Shown here piece after piece: positions 53,745 through 64,000 of a stretch of 64,000 nucleotides of DNA. The stretch lies in NCBI GenBank assembly GCA_029168955.1, contig JAPDOI010000195.1, forward strand, positions 992,001-1,056,000, given 5' to 3'. Within the stretch, counting starts at the first letter, position 1; every line of letters begins with the position of its first letter. A model generated the notes under the pieces. That model saw only the letters and a program-made list of their open reading frames with translations, made no database searches and was not told the DNA's origin. The DNA is from Aplectana chamaeleonis. Lineage: Eukaryota > Nematoda > Chromadorea > Rhabditida > Cosmocercidae. The position numbers and the translations under genes were made by a program.

Positions 53745-53948
53745 ATAGTGAAGTCCGCCAAGAGTGTCTCATTTACTTATCAATCAGAAGCGGTCGGCTG
53801 GGGATCAATGTGCATGAATCCCATACCAGCACGCTCGATACCGATTGAGCGAGAGCGGTTGTGCTGCAATGGGTTTCATGTTCATTGATCTCCAATCGAC
53901 CGCTTCTCATTGATAAGTAAATGAGACACTCTTCGTGGACTCCACTAT
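53745..53948. mobile_element. Palindromic element, about 88-bp arms
   Basis: ATAGTGAAGTCCGCCAAGAG with TGTCTCATTTACTTATCAAT is inverted at 53861-53948. It lies 26 bases after the previous element. The following 540 bases show nothing recognised apart from a C tract near 54355. Confidence 0.85.
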
Positions 53949-54509
53949 ACATCAGTCAGCTAATTTTTTTCAACTTGAACGACAGCTTTCCTAGACGCTG
54001 TCTTTTATTTTTGTCTCGAATCGGTAGCCACCCGCGCAATCAATGAACGTTGCATCAAAGAAACATGACACCACATCAATCCTTACTTGCTACAAGATAA
54101 CAGAGTAGTGTTTATTCCTTAATCAAAACAAACTTCGACAGCAACTATGAATTATTGCGAACACAACCTGCATCTCTATCAATAATTTGAATTCTTTAAG
54201 TGTTCAACTCAAAAAGCGGAGAAGAAGATATGGCAAATCAAAAGAATAGTGTGTATTATTTTTTCCTGAAATTCGGCAGAACAGGCACTTCGTTCTTTTT
54301 TTGGTGTACGGTTTAGACACCCCTTTTGCCCTCTCTGCAACGTCTAATATGCACCCCCCCCCCCCAAGGTTAACCGGGACGCGTGCTCAGCCCTGCTCAT
54401 GGCTTGAGCGGGGCGCGCGGTGCTGCTCCCTCCGTCTGTCATGCGCTCTCTCGCGGTCTATAACCTCCGCTCCGCACCAGTACGCGTAAAAACCATGAGA
54501 ATTTCGCGG

Positions 54510-54671
54510 TATTACAGCCTGCAGTCTACGATTTTTTTTGACTCTGTGTTGTTCAAATTTGGTAGTTTTGACTCGTTTTTGACGCTTCCAGCGTGGTGGG
54601 CGTCTAGTATGGGCCATACGAAACCAGTGACGTCATTATGTCAGCATCTTTCTCAAACGTGCATGCTGCCT
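54510..54671. mobile_element. Family G-related element, copy 5, right part
   Basis: GGTAGTTTTGACTCGTTTTT and CAAACGTGCATGCTGCCT (end at 54671), flanked by TTGA. The left end was not found. Confidence 0.55.
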
Positions 54672-54675
54672 TTGA

Positions 54676-56390
54676 TGCTGTACATACATTGCTTTTTCTC
54701 TGATGTCGCCACAGACCAGCCACCAGCTAGCCCCCCTGCCACGAGCGCGAGAGATATCGATCAATCTTCAAGTTCTTTTTGGCACATGCGACGTTCGCGC
54801 GGGCTGCTGGTTTGTCTGCAATGAGATCAGCCGCAGTGAAGAACACTAAATCTTTCCCGTCAACTCTTTCTTACTAATCACATTCTCTTCATGGAAAACA
54901 AGTCGAATACGAATTTTTCAGCTCATTGAGCAATTTTTCTTGCAATCGCAAGAGAACTCCAGAAGCTGAGCAGAGTTTTTTTGAACGAGAGTCTTTCTCC
55001 AATTGTGGAATCTCTCACATAATGAGGATTACTTGTTTCCTCAACAGTACCCAAAAAAAGGTTTTTTTTTCGCCTATCAAGTCCTTATGTAGGAGTAAGA
55101 AATCCCTCATGATAGCTACGCTGGCTCGGATTAAATTCAGCGGCTACCGTTGATTTCTTCGAGGATGAGTATTAATATCGTATGATGGAATCTGTTAACG
55201 GGACTGGAAAACAACATTGACGAAGTTTCTTGGTGAAAACATCATCTTCACCGTCTGGCTTCATTTCTGAGGAAAGCTGAGTGGAATCTTGGGATTGGAC
55301 TACGAATCAGCTGCTGTAGTAGCAGAGATCTCGTTGTTCGATCTTCTCTACGCAAGAGGACTTCCTGATGGGAGGGGGAGGATAACGGAACATTGCTCTT
55401 TGTCAACATTAGCTGAGCTTCCTTGTCTTTCCGAAAAAAAAGGAGTCAGTGTTCGACTCGCCATAAATAGAACGAGGAAGAAATCGTTTTTTCATGATGT
55501 ATAAGCGAAGATTCTCATACTTTAAATTAATAGTGCTTTCCAGAAACTTATGCGATAGAAAATTTGTTGCCCTCTACATACATATTTGCTCGTGCACGTT
55601 GTTAGAAAAGAGCAATCTCCATAACAAATAAACCTGTAGGAGGACAGTTTGTGTAAACAGGCCTGTGTGCAAATCGTTGTGATGATTTTCGGAAACGAAA
55701 AAATCCGCTAAAATACACCAAAAACAGGGATTCAGAAGCGGGATTGGATCGGAAATAATGCAAATCAAGAAATTAAACTCAGCAAGTAATATGATGATCA
55801 TTATGAAAACGTGAAGTTCAAACATTTTGTAAATTACACATTTTTCGAAAAAAGGAAGATCTCTGTCATTTTCGAAGGTCCAGAAAAAATTTGTGTGCTG
55901 AAAAGGAAATTTAGTCGAAAACGAGCCTCATCACACGATTAGCTTGAAATTTAATGGCATGAAATTGTTTGAAGTCAGATTTGGAAAAAAATTGTGCATC
56001 TCTGAAGAGCTAAAGTAATTCGAAATTTGATCACTCGGAGAACTGCTACTATCAGCCCGCGGAGTCTTTTAAGACAATAGTTTTATTGGAAATAACGTCC
56101 CACTATTGCCCCCCCCCCCTAGTAACTGGTAATGCTTATATGGAAAGCGGAAGACTTTCTGCTGGAGCTTCAGCTTTTATGCCGACAATGCAATGAGCAA
56201 CATCTTCAATTTCGCTGAATGCCGTCTCCTTTCACTGCGTGAAACGGATTTATTTAGGGATGAATGAATAGCACTGGTTTAATTACCAAAAAAACGGAAA
56301 GAGTTTGAAACGGAAGAATGCAAAAAAGACAGGAAATAAGGAAACGAAAGCGGCAACGAAACACTTCCACACAGCTTCCAAGATAGGAAA
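54676..56390. other. No recognised feature
   Basis: Open frames are under 90 codons without family resemblance. A C tract lies at about 56110. No terminal inverted repeat found. Confidence 0.45.
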
Positions 56391-57859
56391 GTACTCAGGT
56401 AGAACTTTTTGTCCAGAATCGGACAAATAGTTGTCGAGAATCGGTCTACAATCGAGAAGTTCTCCAGAAAGTTGATAGAAGTAGTCGAGAATTCCGAGAT
56501 TCGCAGTATTTGTCGAGAATTGCGGCCGATTTGTTCAGAATTTCAGAGAATTTTGCCGAGAACTCGGGGAACGAGTGTTTGCCGAAAATCCGGACAGATT
56601 TCTCGACAACTCCTTCCGAAATTGAGAATATGTTTCAAATATGTCGAAAAATTCCCAAGAATTCGGGACATCACTTTAGAACCTTCTTTACACCACATTC
56701 TTCAAATGTTGCGACTGCTGTTTTTGTTCTTTTCGTGTGGGTCCTCTGTGGTTTTTTCCCTTTTTTCTCCATTCTTCTAGCTGGTTATCAATTATAATGT
56801 ATTTCTTCGAGTTCTTGAATGTCAAACTCGTTTTTTTTTAGAATTTCTATCTCCTCAATTTACCGAACATATCAAAACATGGGATTTTCAAGTCAGTGAA
56901 TTGTGAAAGTTTTTGAGCTTTCAAGTATTGATCTTTTTTTTGATGATCGGTAGTTGCAGCAGTAAGATTTAAAATATATTATTCAAGAAGTTACCCAAGA
57001 AGTATCAGAACAACGTTTGAAATTGAGATTGTTAATTCTAATAAATCTCGATTGATTCAGTTCTGACCGAAATTTGCAACTCTAAGCCTTGCAACGGTTG
57101 TTTAGCATTGTATTGATGTACAATATGTGAACCCGCCGGAAGTCGACATTTTGCAAAGTATGGGTCACGAGAGTAGGATATTTGTGTCTGTCGGGTTTTT
57201 TCACCTTACATGCAAACTTTCACCCTCTGAGATGGGGGCTGAACACCGCTACAGTATACTGGCTCGCACCTTTCTGAGGCGTGGTCAAGCCGGAAGTTGA
57301 CAATTTTGAAAACTAGGAGCCACGATAGTAGGATATTTGAGTATATCGTGGTCGATTTACTCTTTACTCAAACTTTCACCGTCTTATGTTAGAGTAATTT
57401 CGAAGACCACTACACTGATGATGACGCACTGGTGCTGGGCAAGGCCAATGGCGGCCCATGTTGAACAATTTTGTAGACCCACAGCATATACCATGCGCAG
57501 TTTGCTTCTGGCGGACGTCGAAGAAGCGAGCCAAGTTTGGGAATTCGGCAAATAGAGTGGTGTGAAACCAGCTACGTGGGCTTCACCGACCGTTGTAATC
57601 AACGGTTGAACAGGAGCCCCTGTTTTTGGTAAGTACATACAGTTCTACATGTGTATAACTGTATGCAGTAATGTATATGTTAACTGTCGAGCATCGGGCA
57701 AGGAGGTGTCAGGAATTATTTGAGAAGTTGTCGGGCATTGTCGAGAAGTGGGCGAAAAGTTTTCCAGAATTCTCTAGAGTCAGCGAAAGTTGTCTTGCAT
57801 TCGCACGCCTGCAGGACAACTTTTCATCCGATTCTCGACAACTAGTTTTACCTGAGTAC
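56391..57859. mobile_element. Element I with GTACTCAGGTA ends
   Basis: GTACTCAGGTAGAACT at the left and AGTTTTACCTGAGTAC at the right are inverted, with the subterminal motif TTGTCGAGAATCGG on the left and CCGATTCTCGACAA on the right. The left 280 bp hold many TCGAGAATT and CGAGAACT units. GTAC may be part of the terminus or a 4-bp duplication. Repeat J copy 3 lies inside at 57131-57420. No transposase. Confidence 0.75.
57131..57420 (+). repeat. Dispersed repeat family J, copy 3
   Basis: Contains GCCGGAAGTCGACATTTTGC, GCTACAGTATACTGGCTCGC and GGATATTTGAGTATATCGTG. The motif GCCGGAAGT...GGATATTTG occurs twice within the copy, so J has an internal duplication of about 150 bp. Confidence 0.72.
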
Positions 57860-57907
57860 GCAAGCAATCGTACCTGAATTGGTGAAGTCGGAACGGATCC
57901 CCGTGGT

Positions 57908-58003
57908 ACTTTGCGTTTCTTATTGTGCGTTGGCGCAAACTCGGTGCAAGTTTGTTATGACAGGCTCCAAGTTTGCGCCAACGCACAATAAGGAACCCAA
58001 AGT
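57908..58003. repeat. Compact 96-nt hairpin
   Basis: Arms 57908-57944 and 57967-58003 pair at 34 of 37 positions around a loop of about 22 nt; the core is TTATTGTGCGTTGGCGCAAA. Size and pairing resemble a microRNA precursor, but the same shape is produced by small foldback elements, which are common in this window. Confidence 0.85.
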
Positions 58004-58375
58004 TTCAATGCGATACCTCTGGGAGCAGGGCAGAAAGAAAAACTATAACTGCATAGCATGTATTACATTCCCTTGAATTCTTGGTTTGAGTTCCGTACTC
58101 GATTTTACGCCAGGGAGATTAAATTTTGTACTTCACTCTATAAACTACTCCGGGAACATCATCTATGCTCGCAAAAATAGGAACGGGGTCAAGCGCTTAC
58201 TGTTCCGCCTGACAACGAGAGGAAACGCAACATTTTCAAGGAATCATTAATTTGATGGAGGGGCGTAGAAATTTTGGACCAAAGTATAGAAAATGTGGGA
58301 ATGCGCTTCTGACAGAAGCTATACAGACACTTTGCGATTCACGCCAGTGCGTGTTATTTACAAGAAAAAATAGTA

Positions 58376-58656
58376 ACTTGATGTTTCTGATGGTTTTTAC
58401 CATGAACGAACTGATACAGAGGGTGTAGAATCGAAGTTTCAGAGACAACGCCAGCTAAGTCGTATAATGTTGCAACGGTCATTTTTGACGATTTCCGTCG
58501 CCAGTTCCCTGTTAGTTGCTCTAATTTCATGAAGATTCGTACCCAGGGGTTTTCGAGGGTGCTGCATCGATCGGCGTTTCCCGTTTGTCTCCTTAGATCA
58601 CGCGAGGCTCGGAACCTCGGAAATTGAGGTATGCCGTATAGTTTTGCAAAGCACTG
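58376..58656. mobile_element. Tc1-like element fragment
   Basis: Right end ...TTTTGCAAAGCACTG with TA at 58657-58658, matching the right arm of 29515-31054 through GATGGTTTTTACCATGAACG. The left end is truncated. Confidence 0.82.
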
Positions 58657-58687
58657 TATACTCACAGAGTCACCACACGCGCTCATT

Positions 58688-59420
58688 TCAGGCCTTGATC
58701 GCCACCCGCTACCCAATAATTTTGATGTGCTCGCCATCTGCTGCTTGTCGGACTGTGCTCGCCAGCCGCTAGCATATAAGGTGAGAAAGGCGAGCAATTA
58801 AAAAAGGACCTCCAATTTTGGTCGAGTATGTAGCGAGGGGAGCTCCTCGAGGGCAGGGGGAATGGGGAGAGGGGGCGGGGCGAAAAAGTGGGTTGGGTGT
58901 GGGAAGTAATGGTTGGGGGTTGGGTTGCCGGGGTTATGGCTAGTATGCTGAACTAGGAGCGTTAGGGTTAAAAAGGGGAGGTGGTCCAGTGAACTGGGCG
59001 AAGACCAAACGTAGCCCATGAACGTGTTGTGAGAGCTCGCGACGCAGTACAGTTTCACCAGCGAGGAGTGGTGGGAGAGTTAGCCATTTAGCTCGCCATC
59101 TGCGCGAACAGCGAGGGGACGTCGCACTCAGGGTAGCGGTTGGCGAGTACTTCTGGGTATAGAAAAGAATCAGGGGAGTTTTCGTGTCCGTGGAACCGAA
59201 TCAGACGACGTAGGGTTATCATTATCATTTCTCAATTGTTAATCTCATAAGGTCAGTGCTCGCCACAGGCTGCTCTAATAGTAAGTGTGACTGCTGTATG
59301 CGCGGCTGACGAGTCAAATGCTCGCGGGTGGCGAGCTCTTGCTGATCATGAGCTCGCAATAATAGGGCGACGAACTCCTTTGGCGTTCGTTGCTGGTGGA
59401 ATGGTAACGCGTCGCGAGCT
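58688..59420. repeat. GCTCGCCA/TGGCGAGC-rich region
   Basis: At least eight copies of CTCGCCA or its complement are scattered here. GATCGCCACCCGCTACCC at 58688 is inverted as GGGTAGCGGTTGGCGAGTAC at 59134. It resembles the subterminal repeats of a non-autonomous transposon; boundaries are unsure. G-rich sequence lies at 58850-58920. Confidence 0.55.
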
Positions 59421-60280
59421 CCCGCACTTTTTCCCCAAATGTTTATGGGATACCCTTTTGGTCTCCTGCCACTCTAGGATCTCCCCTCGCTCCTCAACCA
59501 AAGTGCGGATGTCTCTAACAATAAGAGATGCACTTGAGGTCACCTTTTAGGACAGGCTCCGAAAAGCCGAATTATCAGGTGCATATTAATACCAGATTTT
59601 AGTAAGGTTAGGGGTATCTGAATAATTGTCAGTGTTGGTGGTCGAGATTTGGTAAGGGGCGTAGATTAGCAAGACTAAACTTACCTTTCGCCAAAAACAT
59701 GTCACGTATAAAACAAAGTCTGCAGCAAAATTGTTGCGAACCTTGATTGCTCCACTTGCGCCTCAATCTAATTCTCATTCATTCCTCATTAGTGAGTGCA
59801 GCGTTATTTGTGTGTTTCTGAGGAGGAAACAATTTTTTCTGCCTTCTCTATCTGGACTTCGAAATTAAAGTTTGCATGCTATACCTTGAGGCACATTGCT
59901 GTTCTTTCAGTGAGATTGGAAAAATATACTGATAATCTGCTTGTTGCTGGCTGACCTTCTGTTTTCTGCTGTATCAGTTTTTCCTCATTTTATTTGTTTA
60001 GGCAACTTCGTTGACTTTCTCGCAAAAACAACTGCAAAAATGTGAGGATGCTTCAATCTGGTATTAATGGGGTGAGGATGTCAAAGAAGTTACCTTCCTT
60101 TATCCACCCTCTTGAAAAAGGCCATCTATAAAAAGACCACTCGATCGCATTTTGTTCAACGTACAAAGCTTGTATTCTTGTGGAGCTGACATAGGCGAGT
60201 TTCCAAACACCTCGTTCAGTCGGTTTTTATACTGAACCTCCCTCTCAATATTTGGAGGAGCCTGAATCTACTTCTGCAAT
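59421..60280. other. No recognised feature
   Basis: AT-rich sequence without notable open frames or inverted repeats that I could find. Confidence 0.45.
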
Positions 60281-60298
60281 GAATGGTGGATGGAAGCC

Positions 60299-60960
60299 TG
60301 ACTCTGCGAGAATACCCCGCGATCGTTCACGGATAGAATCCACTCGGTTTCTGGTAGGGGCCAGGAGGATACTAGCATGGAGCTAACGTGGAACGATTGC
60401 GAGTTTCTAGCAGTCTAAACCGAGAGCGTACAGCGTTCGTTCATCGATGCTCCCGCCATGCTCCACCGCGGAACGGCGAGGAATCTAGCCCGGGGCTGTC
60501 GCTGAACGGTCGCGAGATCCTACCAGCTCCAACCTGAGGGCAAATCGCCTCTATACATCTATGTATTCAGAGTGTTCCAGCCCCCACCCCTTCCTGATCG
60601 TACCGCATCCATGCCTTCTCGGTGTTTCGGCTGAACGGGTGTTGCCTATCAGTTCAACACGAAGCTATTAGGTATTGCCCGTGCCGTATTTCGCGCTGGT
60701 TTACAAATCTGCACAGCATGAGCGCGGAACTGGGGGGAACGATCGCGGTAGCATCGCGGATCGCGATTTCACCACGGTACTAGCGCGGTAAACTTAGTAA
60801 ACATCGCGGAACCATCACGGTACGAGCACGAGAAAGTCAACGGATAGGTCGATTGGGTAACTATCGTGGAAAGGACGCGGATCGCGGGAATAGGAGGAGA
60901 CGAACACGATACCATCGCGGATCGCGGGAGCGTCACGGTGCTAGCGCGAAAGATTCTCTC
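60299..60960. repeat. Degenerate (A)CCATCGCGGATCGCGG repeat region
   Basis: From about 60735 to 60950 the motif ATCGCGGATCGCGG and CACGGTRCTAGCGCG recur at irregular spacing. A looser related set (GCGATCGTTCACGG, GAACGGTCGCGAGATCC) lies at 60299-60536. Non-coding. Confidence 0.6.
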
Positions 60961-61436
60961 AGAAGAGGGGCCCTCAATTTTCACGGAATGAACTACTGCT
61001 TACTCGCTATAGGTATTCGTTCCTGCCCGCATCTAAATGAAAGAGCCTACTCCGATAGTCATTTGAAGGCACAGTACACCCTCAGATGTAAATTTTGAGA
61101 TTTTCGTGTAATTGTGTAGAAGACCCCTCCTATATAACACGTTCCAAGTGCGAGATCTCGATTCCTCCAAATAAGCGAGATATAAGCGACCACCATGGGT
61201 CCGACCACCTTCACTCACCACCACGTGCCACACCCCTGCCAGGATTTCAAACTCGATAGCGGCTTGATGGATGGATCAATTCTCAACAAGTCTCGTTCTT
61301 CAGTTCATTGCCGGTCTATCTCCTCATCCTGTTTTGCTCTCGCGCAGCGATTGCGAATGGAGAGAAATACAGGCCTGAGACAACTCGTCCACCAAATTTT
61401 CACCCTCAAAATGCAGGATTTTTCAGGGAGCCATAT

Positions 61437-63274
61437 CAGTGCTGCGCGTAACTGAATTTTGTAATTTCGTAAATCGTAAATCGTATTTTTCAAAATTCCT
61501 CGTAATTCGTAAATCGTAATTCGTAACTGACAATGAGGTATAATCCCACACATAGCCCGAACCTCACTCGACGTAGGAACGTCTCAGAAGGTCAGTGAAT
61601 GAAGTGTTTCTATATAGAAGGATGTTTGAGGTTGAGGTTTAAAATGAAACTGTTTTTAGCAGTACTTGAAGAAATTCCCAGTACTTATCAGTGGGATAAA
61701 TACCAATGAAACAGACAAAACTGAAACTCGACGCGTATTCAAGTACCAAACCTGTGCCACGTCTGCCCAAGTTTTGAAACATAGAGAAGCACCGAAATAA
61801 AGGAATCATCGCCTCTTTTAAACACAGTTCAATCCAAGCTAAGGAGGTCAACATTGTGATGAGGAAATGAAATCGCGGTTCGATAGTTTTAGACACGATC
61901 GATCAAGGGAAGGATACTTGGACAAGGTGGTTATTTTAAAGGGGATATATGTACGTTTCCAAAAACCACTTTTTGAGCCATTCGAGTCTGCCCTCTACAT
62001 TAGTGAAGCGTTACTCTGAATGAATTTGTTGGCGTTCCTTCCCATAAACATAAGTTTGTTGCGGTGGAGATAGCGGTTCGCGATGTTTAGGTTGCTTGGG
62101 AATCTGAAATGCAAAAAGGTGAAGGTTCCCTCCAAATCTCTGATTCCAAAAAATGACATAATTCTTACTCTTCTTTTTTCTTTGCATTTGCTTTGAATTT
62201 GCTTGAATTCCCAACTTTAAAAACATGTGATAACCTTTTTGAAAAGATGATAGACTGCAGTCATAACTTTTCTTAAAACTTTTCTCATCTAATCGGGAAA
62301 TTATCACTTTTTCTCTCGCAGCTGACTTGCCTCTGGGCATAGAAATTCATCAAATCTTATATCAGGGATCCGCGTAGAACTCTTCGTCTAATAATATTTT
62401 TCAGGTTAGAAAAATATTCTCCTGATCCTTCAGCAGATTTCAATTCACGAAATAACAGTTTTCGCCCGTAACTTTTAAACCGCTGAACATTCGCGGTGGA
62501 GGTTGTGGGTTCAAAACTTTGTTTGCTCCATAAGCCAGCTAGGCCTTCAGAGGCGAACCACATATTCAATTTCTTTAGCGGAATGGAGCTCTGGTCCGCA
62601 GTTGCAGACGATCGTGTTTGCAGGCTGCAGTTCGACGATAAACGTGCTGGGACGAAGAATAGTCGTGCCAGGACCTCGTAGTCCCAGCATGCCTCTGTTT
62701 GCAATAAATGTTGCAACAGCGGTTGTCTGCAACTCCAGACCGGAATTTCTCTCCGGTATAGGCGGTAGCTCTACCTCATGTCTGCGTCTCTCTTATTCAT
62801 GATGGCGGACTAGAGCATTCCATGGAGATAAACAACTGCGGGGCTCGGCTCCGCCGACCTGGCTCTCATAAGAAATAAGTAAAGGTTGGAACCCTTCAAT
62901 AATTTTGAGTCGGTCAGTGTGAGAAGCAGAGCGGTCGGTCATACCTGAATCTCGTTATCAAATATTATATTACGCCATGTCAAGTTGTCTACGCTCGACT
63001 GGGAATAACAAGATTTAACCGAAAACTGAGATTGGAAAGAGTAATCGAATATCAGGAATGTGAAAGTAGTTCTACATTTATTCATGCTCTGGACCTCAAA
63101 CTTATCTTGTTCTTTCAACCGCATTTTCACGATTTGTTACGATTTGTTACGATTTTTTGCGATTCGTTACGATTTTGGGCCGAAATTTCGTAAATCGTAA
63201 ATCGTAAAAAAATTGCCAAAAGCACCCGTAATTCGTAAATTTTAAATCGTAATTCGTAATTACGCACAGCCCTG
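61437..63274. mobile_element. hAT-like element family E, copy E2 (uninterrupted)
   Basis: CAGTGCTGCGCG at the left (one tip change) and CGCACAGCCCTG at the right, with identical 8-bp duplications AGCCATAT at 61429-61436 and 63275-63282. 1838 bp in reverse orientation relative to E1. It gives the empty sites for R, mariner 1 and A3. Its interior has open frames under 120 codons with no recognised transposase. It sits in an old family A element. Confidence 0.95.
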
Positions 63275-63282
63275 AGCCATAT

Positions 63283-63706
63283 CTCCGTTGTTAAGGGGTC
63301 TTGGACGATATCAGAGATACCATTGTGATCAGAGAGTGGCTATCTCCAAGACAAGCATGATATCTAGAAAATAATTTCTTGGGTGTCCTGTTCACAGTGG
63401 TTTTCACCAGTGAAAAATGGGGTTAATCGTAAATGGAAGAATATTTTATGCAAAGCAGGATTAGTCAGGGCCCTAAGGAAAGAATGGAGCAATAGAGAAA
63501 AGAGAATGGCAAAGGACGGGTCCACAAAAGATTTCATTGTCAGAACAAACACTTCCTGTGATACCTAAGAGGCGGGGTGATACTCAAGGTTTCGTCTCTT
63601 TCTGGAGCGTGTTTCTCAATTTCTACGTCATTTTAAATCTACCTGGGGGCCAATTAATCAATAAATCGAATAATCTCAAAATTGAGGATTATCGTGAACA
63701 CTGCCT
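63283..63706. mobile_element. Right part of an old family A element split by E2
   Basis: Ends ATTATCGTGAACACTGCCT with TTAA at 63707-63710. The sequence on either side of E2 joins as GACAACTCGTCCAC ... GAGCCATATCTCCGTTG, which follows the family A interior order. The left end may be the degenerate TTGAAGGCACAGTACACC near 61065. Confidence 0.6.
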
Positions 63707-63710
63707 TTAA

Positions 63711-64000
63711 AGTAGAGGTTTTCTGCTTGAATTCTCATTCTCGCAGAAGTCGTTGGACCCTCTGTAAAAGGGTAAGAGAACAAAATGCAGCGATACAAAC
63801 CGGCCCGGCCAATGTTGGGAACAGCTGCAGTAAGCACCAAGTTTGGGCTTATTGGCAATATTTGGACTTCGCAGTTCGCCCTGATATCCATACTATCACT
63901 TTCAGAATGGTGAAGATTTTCTGGAACACTTTTTCGTGCTGATCGCCAAAGACATTTGTCTTCTTGCTGGTGTCTCAGTTTTCAGGATGTTTTGCTATTC
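63711..64000. other. No recognised feature
   Basis: An 86-codon open frame on the forward strand overlaps one on the reverse strand; neither matches a family. The window ends here. Confidence 0.4.

Noticed and set aside
56409..56797. Two overlapping open frames of 123 and 95 codons that look serine/arginine-rich
   Set aside because: They run through the degenerate TCGAGAATT subterminal repeats of element I.

Overview
This window looks like transposon-saturated, non-genic DNA from a nematode. The inference rests on the mobile elements: an RTE-clade retrotransposon, mariner and Tc1-like relics, hAT-type and TTAA-flanked short elements, many foldback elements, and a dispersed repeat carrying a 17-base stretch that matches the start of nematode spliced leader SL1 at 16 positions. 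RTE and bandit-type mariner elements are known from hookworms, so a clade V parasitic nematode is a reasonable guess, but the species cannot be fixed from this sequence. I see no intact host protein gene, no convincing tRNA or rRNA gene and no CRISPR array. Most short open frames are by-products of repeats.

Layout. 1-1600: degenerate tandem repeats and the first copy of a TATA-bearing repeat (family P). 1593-4293: a 5'-truncated RTE retrotransposon with a perfect 18-bp target-site duplication and one in-frame stop. 4700-7170: a large inverted repeat (family U) around GC-rich minisatellites, with a 110-bp-arm hairpin. 7.2-9.9 kb: mostly featureless. 10.3-11.3 kb: three tandem units of about 345 bp (family W). 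11.9-12.3 kb: C-terminal relic of a CR1/Jockey-type LINE reverse transcriptase. 13-16.2 kb: short elements (D, M, U, W, G, A, P). 17.9-25.8 kb: a four-level nest. A hAT-like element of family C contains a hAT-like element of family E, which contains a mariner, which in turn contains two TTAA elements. 26-29.2 kb: foldbacks and a Harbinger-like element. 29.2-34.8 kb: a second large family C element filled by a Tc1 foldback, a second mariner and a third foldback. 35-49 kb: TTAA elements of families A and G, a 42-bp minisatellite inside a long-TIR element, and element F. 49-58 kb: a microsatellite and several near-perfect palindromes. 58-64 kb: a Tc1 fragment, a GCTCGCCA-rich repeat, and the unfilled sister copy of element E.

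How the parts fit together. Several histories can be read from the bases: matching target duplications at both ends of an element, and an empty-site copy (61437-63274) that confirms each insertion in the filled copy (19506-24231). Removing the three direct insertions and their duplicated target bases from the filled copy leaves about 1823 bp, against 1838 bp for the empty copy. TTAA-flanked elements recur in head-to-tail pairs that share a single TTAA. All recognisable transposases are broken, so anything mobile here would need enzymes supplied from elsewhere.
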